The notes under the pieces: generated by a model
Databases searched by the model: none
Told to the model about the DNA's origin: nothing
What the model saw: only the letters and a program-made list of their open reading frames with translations
Shown here: positions 36,538-44,908 of the stretch, piece after piece
Position numbering within the stretch: position 1 is the first letter of the stretch
Layout: every line of letters begins with the position of its first letter
DNA from: an uncultured Christensenella sp.
GTDB lineage: Bacteria > Bacillota > Clostridia > Christensenellales > Borkfalkiaceae
Direction: 5' to 3'
Assembly: GCA_910576655.1 (NCBI GenBank)
Contig: CAJTJC010000003.1
Location: 51,105 to 115,104, forward strand
DNA: 64,000 bases
Made by a program: the position numbers and the translations under genes

Positions 36538-38076
36538 TTATAAATCCAAACGATCTACAAAATCGTTAAAAATAGTATATCCGCACAATAGACATTTCTT
36601 TTTCGTACTGAAACGGTCCAACAAAAACTTGTGCTGTTCGTTGCGTAAAGTTATGTTACATTCCACACACATAATCGAATGTTGCTCTTTACTAAGGAAA
36701 TAATACGATTCAGGGTGTACCGTTGTATGCGCGGCATTTACCGCTTTGTAAGCGTTCAATTTTCCACCCGACACACAATAGTTTTGCAAAGAGTCAAGTT
36801 TATCTACATTATTGAGTATAAAAGATTTAACTGCACTTGCAGTAATATCAGGACACTTTGAATATATCAGCGCCGCAACCCCAGCCACGTGCGGAGCCGC
36901 AACAGACGTTCCATTAGCACGATTAAATATACTGGTATAACTATTATCGGGCAAAGTGGAATAAATACTTTTTCCAGGAGCAAAAAGATCCACTGTTATT
37001 CTTCCGTAATTAGACTTTTCTCCGCTTGTTACTTCAGCTATATTCCCATTACTATCTATTGCTCCTACTGAAATAATGTTAGGCAAATCATAACTTGCAG
37101 GATAAAATATCGTCTGTCGTTTATTAAGATCATAATCATTATTATAACCACTATTGCCCGCCGCGGCAATAACCAAGCCGTCATAGGCTTTAATGGCATC
37201 ATAATGTTTTTTATCATATTCTCTGCCATTGCTGACATTAATAATTTTTATATTGTTTTTTTGCGCGTAATTAATAGAACCGACAAAATCTTCAGAATTC
37301 AAAAGATACATAGAGCATTCTGAAACGCCCGTCATTCCAATCCCATTATTTTGCACCGCACCCAATACTCCTGCCACAATGGTACCGTGTTTTTTATCCG
37401 CCTTTGAAGAAGGCGTAAAATTGCCGTAATGTACTCTGCCTTTCAAATCTTCGTGATTAATGTCTATGTTAGCTTCCATTACCCCAACTTTAACTTCCGT
37501 ACTGCCAAAAGTAATATCCCAAGCTTTTAATAAATTACATCCGTAATCGACTATGTTCCATTGCTCATGTTTACCGGGATCGTTAATAGATGAAAATTCA
37601 ACAAAATCAACAATCTCGTCTATAAAATTTGCCTGCGCCGCTAAAACTATATCTAACGTCTGCAATAAATCAATTACCTTTAAAACTTTTTCTTTGCTAT
37701 GCTCTTCAAACACAATATCAAACATGTGATGATATTTGGCCTTTCCTATAGGTATTGTTCCGTTTTTACTATAAGGAACGTGGTTACCGCCATATAAATC
37801 CACATAGGAAATGTGCACGACCTTTTCTACTATTTTAATATCTTTAAAACTGATTTCCTCTAAATCCTTGAACGCGCCTTTTAATGTAACGTAAACGGAA
37901 TTATCTTCGAAGTCATCGTCGATAGTCGCTTTACGATAATACTGTAACGATTGCAAATCATCTTCGTTGAGCGGGGTTTCACTCGTTTCTCCGCAACCAG
38001 TAAATAAAAAAACTGATACAACGGCTAACAATACGGCAAATAATATTGCTTTTGCTTTACTTGAAAATTTAGTCAT
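36538..38076 (-). CDS. Subtilisin-like (S8) serine protease lipoprotein with Glu at the catalytic Asp position
   Basis: Predicted 512 residues, strong AAAGGAG site before the ATG. Lipobox FTGC (C28), so anchored outside the membrane. Residues 35-160 resemble a prodomain-like region. In the protease domain the His box KKHGTIVAG (H230), oxyanion AAAGNSG (N308) and Ser box NGTSVAAPHVAG (S391) are intact, but the Asp box reads VGVMEANID, putting Glu201 where Asp is expected. The C-terminal 60 residues hold two CxxC pairs (CVEC and CLLC) that may bind zinc. The gene is AT-richer than flanking core genes and has a small lipoprotein gene upstream. It could be a slow or altered protease; not obviously a broken gene. 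Confidence 0.85.
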   Translation of the reverse strand: MTKFSSKAKAILFAVLLAVVSVFLFTGCGETSETPLNEDDLQSLQYYRKATIDDDFEDNSVYVTLKGAFKDLEEISFKDIKIVEKVVHISYVDLYGGNHVPYSKNGTIPIGKAKYHHMFDIVFEEHSKEKVLKVIDLLQTLDIVLAAQANFIDEIVDFVEFSSINDPGKHEQWNIVDYGCNLLKAWDITFGSTEVKVGVMEANIDINHEDLKGRVHYGNFTPSSKADKKHGTIVAGVLGAVQNNGIGMTGVSECSMYLLNSEDFVGSINYAQKNNIKIINVSNGREYDKKHYDAIKAYDGLVIAAAGNSGYNNDYDLNKRQTIFYPASYDLPNIISVGAIDSNGNIAEVTSGEKSNYGRITVDLFAPGKSIYSTLPDNSYTSIFNRANGTSVAAPHVAGVAALIYSKCPDITASAVKSFILNNVDKLDSLQNYCVSGGKLNAYKAVNAAHTTVHPESYYFLSKEQHSIMCVECNITLRNEQHKFLLDRFSTKKKCLLCGYTIFNDFVDRLDL

Positions 38077-38212
38077 AAATAGAAACTCCTTTATATTATT
38101 TTATTCTTAAGAAAAGGCAGTAATTGCATTTTCTTATGTTGCGCTTACTAACAAGTAAAAATATTAAATTCAAAAAATCTGTTTCGCCGATTATTTATTA
38201 ATGAACACATTT

Positions 38213-38668
38213 TTACTTTATCGGTTCGCCGTGCAATTCGTTACCTTCTTCTGTCGGTTTAGGAAACTGTCTATGAAGTAACTGCAAATCTTCCATAGTT
38301 AAAATCGAAGTTAAATAAGCTTCCTTTAAATTATAAAACCGTACTCCGTCAAATACTTTAACCGAATTTGTATTTGTGTAAGTAAATACTAAATCTTTAA
38401 TAGTTTCCTGCGATATTACTCCCCTATATTCGTGATAACCGTCGCTTATCAATGCAACGTAAGAATTACCGTATTGCCCGTAATATTTCACTATCGTAAC
38501 GTCGTCAACCGTCGCGTCGGGATAATCCGTAATTAAATGCGCGTGAAGATACTTTAATTTTAATTCTCGTATTATTTCTGCTTCGTCCTTATCGCCGCAG
38601 CCGCCAAAAACCAACGCTACCGCTAATATCGAAACAAGCGCCAATAAAAATGATGTAAATTTTTTCAT
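38213..38668 (-). CDS. Small lipoprotein of unknown function
   Basis: Predicted 151 residues with signal peptide and lipobox FGGC (C24). GGGGGC lies close upstream of the ATG. The mature part begins with an acidic helix and is followed by alternating strands with many Tyr residues; no known domain is recognised. It lies 136 bases upstream of the subtilase gene in the same AT-rich stretch and same direction, so they may be related in function, though a shared transcript is not certain. Confidence 0.65.
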   Translation of the reverse strand: MKKFTSFLLALVSILAVALVFGGCGDKDEAEIIRELKLKYLHAHLITDYPDATVDDVTIVKYYGQYGNSYVALISDGYHEYRGVISQETIKDLVFTYTNTNSVKVFDGVRFYNLKEAYLTSILTMEDLQLLHRQFPKPTEEGNELHGEPIK

Positions 38669-38731
38669 TTGCCCCCTCCTTCTATTAATATATAGTGTAT
38701 ATAAAAATCAAATTCGTGACAATATCTCAAT

Positions 38732-40678
38732 TTATTTATTAAACAACATTTCCGTAAAAGTTGCTTCGTCGATTATTTTTATGCCGAGCTTTTTGGCCTT
38801 GTCAAGCTTGGAGCCCGCAGCCTCGCCCGCGATTACGAGCGTTGTCTTCGCCGTTACCGAGCTTTGACATTCGCCGCCGCGCTCCTCAATCAGCTTGCCC
38901 GCTTCGCTGCGCTTGTAGTTTTCAAGCGTGCCGGTAAGCACGACGAACTGCCCCGCAAACACACCGTCCGCAGGCGCTTTTGCCGCTAACGTAGGCGATA
39001 TTCCCGCGCTTAAAAGACGGTTAACCTCTTCGGCGTTATCCGCATCCGCGAACCAACCGCAGATAGCTTCCGCGGTGATTTCGCCTATGTTTTCAAGCGA
39101 CACAAGCCCCTCTTTGTCCGCAGACGAAAGCGCTGTTATACTGCCGTATTCCTTAGCCAAATCCTTTGCGGCGACCTTGCCGACCCCGTCTATTCCGAGC
39201 GCGAAAATAAATCTGTCCAAGCTTACCGTCTTACTCTTTTGCAGGGCGTTTAAAAGATTGGTTATTTTTTTATCCTTGAAACCGTCGAGCCGCGCCAAAT
39301 CCTCTGCGGTAAGAGAGTAAAGCTCGGAACATTGCTTTAAGCCCAGCGTATCGTGAAGCTGACCTGCGGTCATTTCCGAAAGCCCCTCTATATCCATTGC
39401 GTCCTTTTGCGCAAAATGCTCTATTTTGCCGATAATTCTCGGACGGCAGTATTTGTTGGGGCAGAACAGATTTGCTCCGACCTCCTCAACCGCGCTGCCG
39501 CAAAAAGGGCAAGCCTCGGGCTTGGGTATATCTTCGCTGACTTCGGTATGTCCTATCGCGCCGAGTATTTCGGGAATAACCTCGTTCGAGCGGCGAATCA
39601 GCACCCTGCTGCCGATTTTTACGTCCTTTTTGGTCAGGTCGCCGAAGTTGTTGAGCGTCGCCTTTTTTACGGTGGCGCCCGCAAGCTCGACGGGCTCGAC
39701 TATCGCAAGCGGGGTAAGCTTGCCCGTTCTGCCCACCTGCCATACGACGTTCGTTACCGTAGTTTCGCGTTCCTCCGCCTCGAACTTGTAAGCCATTGCC
39801 CAGCGCGGGAATTTATCGGTATAGCCCAGTCCCTCGCGCACGGCGCAGTCGTTCAGCTTTATTACGGCGCCGTCTGTCAGAACGTCGAGCTCTCTGCGCC
39901 CGACCTCGATTTCCCCGATAGCCGCCCTGACCGCCTCCGCGCCCTTACATACCCTTAAAAAGGGAAACACCTTGAAGCCGTTTTTCTTCAAAAATTCAAA
40001 GTGGGCGGTCTGAGTTTCAAGCGAGCCCTCGCTCATATAGTTGACGTTGTAAAAGAGAATTTCGGGCTTTCGCTCGGCAGTGACCTTAGGGTCGAGATTG
40101 CGGATTGCGCCCGCAACCGCGTTACGCGCGTTTTTAAGCTGCTCCTTTGCCGTTTTGTTGTACTCTTCGAGCACGCTTAACCGCATTACAGCCTCGCCCT
40201 GAACCTCTAACGTACCGCGGTAATCTATGCGAAGGGGGAACGACCTTATAGTCAGACACTGCGCCGTAACGTCCTCTCCCTCGACGCCGTTGCCGCGGGT
40301 AGTGGCGCGCACGAACGCGCCGTCCTCGTACGTCAGGCACATAGTCAGTCCGTCGAACTTGTATTCTACGGTGTACTCGTCCGCGTCCGTAGCCTTGCCG
40401 ACGCGCGCAAAAAATGCGTCAAGCTCGTCAAAGCTTACCGATTTATCGAGGCTGTACAGCCGCCCAATATGCTTATGTCGGGTAAAGCCTTTAAGCGGCT
40501 CGCCGCCGACCCTGCGCGTGGGGCTGTCGAAGCGCACCTCGCCCGTCTGCTCTTCGAGCTTTTTAAGCTCGTCGTAAAGTCTGTCGTATTCCCTGTCCTC
40601 AACCGAGGGATTATCCAAAACGTAATATTCGTAAGCCCATTTATTGAGCGTTTCAATAAGATAGTCCAATCTGCTCAT
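38732..40678 (-). CDS. ligA: NAD-dependent DNA ligase
   Basis: Predicted 648 residues, near normal length. It seals nicks in replication and repair using NAD+. Domain order: Ia region with YYVLDNPSVEDREYDRLY, adenylation domain with KFDG (Lys107 is the AMP-accepting residue) and TTRGNGVEGEDVT, OB fold, zinc finger of four Cys (CPFC...CPNKYC), helix-hairpin-helix repeats and a C-terminal BRCT domain (FVVLTGTLENYKRSEAGKL). It starts 23 bases after pcrA, so the two repair genes form an operon, as in many Firmicutes. Confidence 0.97.
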   Translation of the reverse strand: MSRLDYLIETLNKWAYEYYVLDNPSVEDREYDRLYDELKKLEEQTGEVRFDSPTRRVGGEPLKGFTRHKHIGRLYSLDKSVSFDELDAFFARVGKATDADEYTVEYKFDGLTMCLTYEDGAFVRATTRGNGVEGEDVTAQCLTIRSFPLRIDYRGTLEVQGEAVMRLSVLEEYNKTAKEQLKNARNAVAGAIRNLDPKVTAERKPEILFYNVNYMSEGSLETQTAHFEFLKKNGFKVFPFLRVCKGAEAVRAAIGEIEVGRRELDVLTDGAVIKLNDCAVREGLGYTDKFPRWAMAYKFEAEERETTVTNVVWQVGRTGKLTPLAIVEPVELAGATVKKATLNNFGDLTKKDVKIGSRVLIRRSNEVIPEILGAIGHTEVSEDIPKPEACPFCGSAVEEVGANLFCPNKYCRPRIIGKIEHFAQKDAMDIEGLSEMTAGQLHDTLGLKQCSELYSLTAEDLARLDGFKDKKITNLLNALQKSKTVSLDRFIFALGIDGVGKVAAKDLAKEYGSITALSSADKEGLVSLENIGEITAEAICGWFADADNAEEVNRLLSAGISPTLAAKAPADGVFAGQFVVLTGTLENYKRSEAGKLIEERGGECQSSVTAKTTLVIAGEAAGSKLDKAKKLGIKIIDEATFTEMLFNK

Positions 40679-40701
40679 ATATTACCTTTAACTATTGCGT
40701 T

Positions 40702-42894
40702 TTATATTATTTCAAGCGGCGCCAATGACGCGGACAGCTCCTTTATTCCCTGACCGTCGAACGCGACGTTCAGAACCGTGCCGCCGTTCTTTATTGCTAT
40801 TATCATGCCCACGCCGAATTTTTTGTGCATTACTCTCTGACCGACGGCGTAGGACTTGTCGCCGCTCGGGCGCGGCTGCGTAAACTGCGAGGTGGACGGC
40901 CGGAAAGCGACGACGCCGTGCGGAATATCGCTTTGATAGCCGCTGTCGTCGTAGCTTTGAAGGCGGGGCTTTTCTACGTGGTGCGAAAGCTGAATACCAA
41001 GCTCGCCCGCAAGCTCCTTTATGAATTTGGACGGCGCGGTCAAATCTCTGCGTCCGTACAGATAGCGCGACTTCGAGCGGGTGAGATACAGCTCCCGTTC
41101 CGCGCGGGTGATTGCAACGTACATCAGTCTGCGCTCCTCCTCGGCGTCCCTGCCGTCGCCCTCCGAGCGCGACGAGGGCATTATCCCCTCTTCGAGACCG
41201 CAGATAAACACGCAGGGAAATTCAAGTCCCTTTACCGCGTGAATTGTTGCGATTGTAACGCAATCGCTTTCGTCCATGTCGTCGGTATCCGACGACAGCG
41301 TTACCTGATTTAAAAACTCGTCGAGCGTTGCCGTGGGATTGAGCCGCGAAAAATCGTCGACCGAGGCGATAAATTCGTCGAGGTTGGCAAGCTTGCCGTC
41401 GCCCTCGTCGGTGCCGTCGTCGTAAGCCGAGCGAAGGTCGGTCGCGTTTATGACGTCGCGCACGATTTGCGCGACGGGCTCCGTCTGAGAGGAAATTATA
41501 AACTGTTTTATAAGCTGCGAAAACTCTTTGAGCTTTTCGCGCGCGCCCTTGGATACGGCAAGCAGGTCGCAGTCGACGCAGGCGTCGTAAAGCGACAGCC
41601 CCGTGCTCTGCGCGTATTCGTTCATAATCTGCACGGTCTTGCCGCCTATGCCGCGGCGGGGCACGTTGATTATCCTTTCAGCCGCCTCGCTGTCGAACGG
41701 GTTTGCTATAAGGCGAAGATAAGCAAGCGCGTCCTTTATTTCCTTACGCTCGTAGAAGCGGAAGCCGCCGAATACCTTAAAGGGAATATTGTATTTTGAA
41801 AACTCCTGCTCGTACGAGCGGGTGAGCGCGTTTATACGCATAAGCACCGCAAAGTCGGAATACCTTGCGCCGCGGGCTACGGCTTCGGAAATTTTGCGGG
41901 CGGCGAAAAGCGCTTCGCCCGCCTCCTCCTCTGCCTGATAGTACTGCGGCTTCAACCCCTCTTCAGCCTCCGTCCATAAAGTTTTGCCGCGGCGGCGGGA
42001 ATTGTTTTTTATAATGCTGTTGGCAAGCGCAAGTATGCTTTTGGTAGAGCGGTAATTGCGCTCTAATTTGTAAACCTTGGCGTTGGGAAAATCTTTATCG
42101 AAGCGCAGTATGTTCTCGATTTCCGCGCCGCGCCAGCCGTAAATGGACTGGTCGTCGTCGCCGACTGCAAACAGATTGCCGTGCTTGCCCGCAAGCAGCT
42201 TTATTATATTGTACTGCACCGAGTTGGTGTCCTGAAACTCGTCCACGTGGATATAGCGGAATTTGTCCGAAAGATAGTCGAGCGTGTCGCTGTCGTTTTT
42301 TAAAAGGCGCAGGGTTTCGATAAGCAGGTCGTCAAAGTCGAGCGCGTTGTTTTCTTTCAGCCTTTTGCAATACTTTTCGTAGATTACCACGACGTCGTCG
42401 ATGCCGCGCTCGTAAGCGTATTTCGCACCGTAGCGGTCGGGGTCGAGCCCGAGCATTTTGGCGTTGCCGATATGATACTTCGCGCTTTTTAACAGCTGCT
42501 CGTCGTCGAAGTCAAGCTCTTTATAAACCTTCTTTATTACGTTGGCGCGCTCGACCTCGCTGTAAATGGAAAAGTTGGGCTTTACGCCGATTTTACCGCC
42601 GTATTCCCTGAGAATTTTAACGCACATAGAGTGTATTGTGCAAATCCATTTTCCGTCGCCGCCGCCGAGCATATCCGAAAGCCGCTGCTTCATTTCGCCC
42701 GCGGCTTTGTTGGTAAAGGTGATTGCGAGTATGCCCGAAAGGTCCGCCTTATTTTCCGAAAGTATGTACGCTATGCGCGAGGTTAACACGCGCGTTTTGC
42801 CGCTGCCCGCGCCCGCAAGCACTAAAACCGCGCCCTCGGTATCGGTGACGGGTTTAAGCTGTTCTTCGTTAAGTTTGTCAAGTATTGCATTCAT
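40702..42894 (-). CDS. pcrA: ATP-dependent DNA helicase PcrA/UvrD type
   Basis: Predicted 730 residues from ATG 42894 (MNAILDKLNEEQLKPV), the usual start of the family; a longer frame would cross the promoter. SF1A motifs: Walker A GAGSGKTRV, VDEFQDTN, GDDQSIYGWRGA, LERNYRST, and the 2B/VI segment VTIATIHAVKGLEF and YVAITRAE. The C-terminal PcrA tail (VGQRVMHKKFGVG) is present. It unwinds DNA in repair and replication restart. The predicted transcription start coincides with the start codon and no Shine-Dalgarno exists, so it may be leaderless. ligA follows. Confidence 0.96.
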   Translation of the reverse strand: MNAILDKLNEEQLKPVTDTEGAVLVLAGAGSGKTRVLTSRIAYILSENKADLSGILAITFTNKAAGEMKQRLSDMLGGGDGKWICTIHSMCVKILREYGGKIGVKPNFSIYSEVERANVIKKVYKELDFDDEQLLKSAKYHIGNAKMLGLDPDRYGAKYAYERGIDDVVVIYEKYCKRLKENNALDFDDLLIETLRLLKNDSDTLDYLSDKFRYIHVDEFQDTNSVQYNIIKLLAGKHGNLFAVGDDDQSIYGWRGAEIENILRFDKDFPNAKVYKLERNYRSTKSILALANSIIKNNSRRRGKTLWTEAEEGLKPQYYQAEEEAGEALFAARKISEAVARGARYSDFAVLMRINALTRSYEQEFSKYNIPFKVFGGFRFYERKEIKDALAYLRLIANPFDSEAAERIINVPRRGIGGKTVQIMNEYAQSTGLSLYDACVDCDLLAVSKGAREKLKEFSQLIKQFIISSQTEPVAQIVRDVINATDLRSAYDDGTDEGDGKLANLDEFIASVDDFSRLNPTATLDEFLNQVTLSSDTDDMDESDCVTIATIHAVKGLEFPCVFICGLEEGIMPSSRSEGDGRDAEEERRLMYVAITRAERELYLTRSKSRYLYGRRDLTAPSKFIKELAGELGIQLSHHVEKPRLQSYDDSGYQSDIPHGVVAFRPSTSQFTQPRPSGDKSYAVGQRVMHKKFGVGMIIAIKNGGTVLNVAFDGQGIKELSASLAPLEII

Positions 42895-42901
42895 ATATTG
42901 A

Positions 42902-42931
42902 ATTATACCATAGCCGCGCCCGAAATACAAA
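42902..42931 (-). promoter_or_regulatory. Promoter of pcrA-ligA with extended -10
   Basis: On the minus strand TTTGTA (42926-42931), 18-base spacer, TGG-TATAAT (42902-42907). Only 7 bases separate the -10 box from the ATG at 42894. Confidence 0.7.
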
Positions 42932-42935
42932 CGGT

Positions 42936-42964
42936 TTGACAAAATCGCAAAAATTAATTATAAT
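42936..42964 (+). promoter_or_regulatory. Full-consensus promoter of the GNAT gene
   Basis: TTGACA (42936-42941), 17-base spacer, TATAAT (42959-42964). Six bases separate the -10 box from ATG 42971, so the predicted start is the start codon. Confidence 0.85.
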
Positions 42965-42970
42965 CGTGCC

Positions 42971-43414
42971 ATGGTCTGTAAAATAAGGGTAATGACCCGA
43001 GAAGACGGCGAAGCCGTCAAGAAAATGATGCGCGTCTTTTATTCTTCGGACGCGGTGCATACGAACGGTTCGGAAGAGATTTTCGAAAACGATATAGAGG
43101 CTTGCGTCGGCGACACGCCATACGCCGAGGGATACGTCTTTACCGACGGCGGAAAATATTTAGGCTACGCTATGCTTGCAAAGAGCTACTCGACCGAGTT
43201 CGGAAAAAACTGCGTATGGATAGAGGATTTGTATATTCTGCCCGACGCGCGCGGACGCGGCATAGGCAAATACTTTTTTGCCTTTTTGCACGAAAAATAT
43301 CCCGACTGCGTTTTCCGCCTCGAAGTAGAAAAGGAAAACGAGCCCGCCGTCGCTCTTTATAAAAAATGCGGTTATAACGAATTGCCATACTCCGAAATGA
43401 TTAAGGTCAAATAA
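42971..43414 (+). CDS. GNAT-family N-acetyltransferase
   Basis: Predicted 147 residues, a typical single GNAT domain. First strand and helix MVCKIRVMTREDGEAV, then WIEDLYILPDARGRGIGKYF, whose R-G-x-G-I-G loop binds acetyl-CoA pyrophosphate, and the family ending EVEKENEPAVALYKKCGY. The acceptor is unknown. The start at 42971 keeps the whole first strand; it has no Shine-Dalgarno and sits at the predicted transcription start. It is transcribed divergently from pcrA and ends at a shared terminator with the MATE gene. Confidence 0.92.
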   Translation: MVCKIRVMTREDGEAVKKMMRVFYSSDAVHTNGSEEIFENDIEACVGDTPYAEGYVFTDGGKYLGYAMLAKSYSTEFGKNCVWIEDLYILPDARGRGIGKYFFAFLHEKYPDCVFRLEVEKENEPAVALYKKCGYNELPYSEMIKVK

Positions 43415-43440
43415 AAACGCCCCCGCGGGGGCGTTTTTTT
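43414..43440. terminator. Bidirectional terminator between GNAT and MATE genes
   Basis: Perfect stem AAACGCCCCC / GGGGGCGTTT with a short CGC-type loop, flanked by A-run and T-run; ends both converging genes. Confidence 0.85.
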
Positions 43441-44770
43441 ATGCGTAGCCGTATTTCTTTCTTTTTAGAATTATGAAGATTATCGCGGTCAGCATTGCGA
43501 GAACGTCGGATATAATCGTGGACAGCCACACGCCCGTAAGCCCTAAGAAAATCGGCAGCACGAGCACGGCTGAAATCTGATAAACTATCGTGCGCATAAA
43601 GGATATAATAGCGGATATAAACCCGTTGCCGAACGCCGTGAACATTGACGAGCTGTATATAGATATGCCCGCAAACATAAACAAAAACGAACAGATATAG
43701 AACGCGTTTACCGTCATTTCCAGAAGCTCGGGATTGTTCCTTACGAATAGCATTGCTATCGGTCGGGCAAGCCCTAAGGCAAGCGCGGTCATAATTACGC
43801 CCAGCACGCTCATTATAACCATACTCTTTTTGAATATATTTTTCAGCTCTTCCTTGTTACCCGCGCCGTGATTATAACCGATTATGGGCGCGGTGCCTAT
43901 CGCGTAGCCTATAAACACGGCTATAAAAATAAAGTTAACGTACATTAATACGCCGTACGCGGCAACGCCGTTTTTGCCTACAAGCTTTAAAAGCTGGTAG
44001 TTGAAAACCATGCTGACGACCGACGAGGATACGTTGTTTACGAACTCGGACGAGCCGTTTGCGCACGCGTTGAGCAAAACCTTGAATTTGAACTGCGGTC
44101 TGCCAAGCCTTAAAAGACTGCTGTTTTTGAACGCGAAATAGAAAATCGGAAGTACCGCGCCGACGACCTGACTTGCGCACGTTGCGATAGCCGCCCCCGC
44201 AACGCCCGTTCCGCACGCGCCGACCAGCACTCCGTCGAGAACTATATTAGAGCAGCCCGCCGCGGCGGTCACGATAAAGCCGAGCATAGGCTTTTCAGCC
44301 GTAGTAAAGAAAGCCTGAAAGACGTTTTGCAGCATAAAGAACGGCATAGCCGCAAGAAGTATTCTGCCGTATAACCGACAGTCGTCGTAAAGCTCTTCGG
44401 TGGCTTTGAGCCACGTCGGGATGTACGCCATAAGCGCTTCGCCCACGACGGCAAAAATTACGCCGCTTACCGCAGTAGCGCATATAAACAGCGAAAAATA
44501 TTTGTTGGCGCGCACCCTGTCGCCCTCGCCGAGCAGACGGGAAACTATCGCCGTGCCGCCCGTGCCGAGCATAAATCCGACCGAGCCCAGAATCATAATA
44601 ACGGGGTAAATCAGATTTACCGCAGCAAAGGACGCCTCGCCTACGAAGTTGGAAATGAACAGTCCGTCTATTACGCCGTATATAGACAAAAACGCCATCA
44701 TAAGCACGGGCGACATAACGAACCGCAATAATTTTTTGTAAGTAAAATGGTCGCTTAACTGAATTTTCAT
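43439..44770 (-). CDS. MATE-family multidrug/Na+ antiporter
   Basis: Predicted 443 residues from ATG 44770 (MKIQLSDHFTYKKLLRF), chosen for AAGGC and because it is the conserved start of this clade. About 12 transmembrane helices in two MatE halves; recognisable elements include FISNFVGEASFAAVNLIYP, LGTGGTAIVSRLLGEG in the first half and GTAPIIGYNHGAGN in the second. It exports organic cations or other drugs in exchange for Na+ or H+. It is preceded by a regulated-looking promoter and a leader carrying an intrinsic terminator, which suggests induction by its substrate. Confidence 0.93.
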   Translation of the reverse strand: MKIQLSDHFTYKKLLRFVMSPVLMMAFLSIYGVIDGLFISNFVGEASFAAVNLIYPVIMILGSVGFMLGTGGTAIVSRLLGEGDRVRANKYFSLFICATAVSGVIFAVVGEALMAYIPTWLKATEELYDDCRLYGRILLAAMPFFMLQNVFQAFFTTAEKPMLGFIVTAAAGCSNIVLDGVLVGACGTGVAGAAIATCASQVVGAVLPIFYFAFKNSSLLRLGRPQFKFKVLLNACANGSSEFVNNVSSSVVSMVFNYQLLKLVGKNGVAAYGVLMYVNFIFIAVFIGYAIGTAPIIGYNHGAGNKEELKNIFKKSMVIMSVLGVIMTALALGLARPIAMLFVRNNPELLEMTVNAFYICSFLFMFAGISIYSSSMFTAFGNGFISAIISFMRTIVYQISAVLVLPIFLGLTGVWLSTIISDVLAMLTAIIFIILKRKKYGYA

Positions 44771-44782
44771 TGCTTGCCTTAT

Positions 44783-44832
44783 AAAAAAAGCCGGACAAGA
44801 AAACGGGAATTCCACCCGCCATCTTATCCGGC
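44783..44832 (-). promoter_or_regulatory. Leader terminator (attenuator) upstream of the MATE gene
   Basis: In the leader on the minus strand GCCGGATAAGA pairs with TCTTGTCCGGC (44790-44832), with an inner hairpin formed by CGGG and CCCG, followed by seven T (44783-44789) and then the MATE ribosome site. An upstream small hairpin (ATAAC / GTTAT, about 44838-44854) could be an anti-terminator element or sensor part. The structure stops transcription before the gene unless relieved. It matches no riboswitch class I can name. Confidence 0.7.
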
Positions 44833-44875
44833 TTCAATAACTTTTTGCGTTATCCACCCTCCGATGACTGCTTAC

Positions 44876-44905
44876 ATTATAGCATAACGCTCTCGCATAA
44901 GTCAA
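44876..44905 (-). promoter_or_regulatory. Promoter of the MATE gene
   Basis: On the minus strand TTGACT (44900-44905), 18-base spacer, TATAAT (44876-44881). An inverted repeat AACGCT / AGCGTT brackets the -35 region, a possible repressor site. Leader of about 95 bases. Confidence 0.75.
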
Positions 44906-44908
44906 GCG

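Noticed and set aside
39353..39958. Plus-strand open frame opposite ligA, and similar ones opposite pcrA, rsmA and metG
   Set aside because: Antisense shadows of GC-rich core genes, without ribosome sites or recognisable products.
43935..44837. Alternative frames overlapping the MATE gene, including one reading through the leader hairpin
   Set aside because: The MATE frame is clearly coding. The leader frame lacks a stop near the hairpin, so a short attenuation peptide is not well supported.
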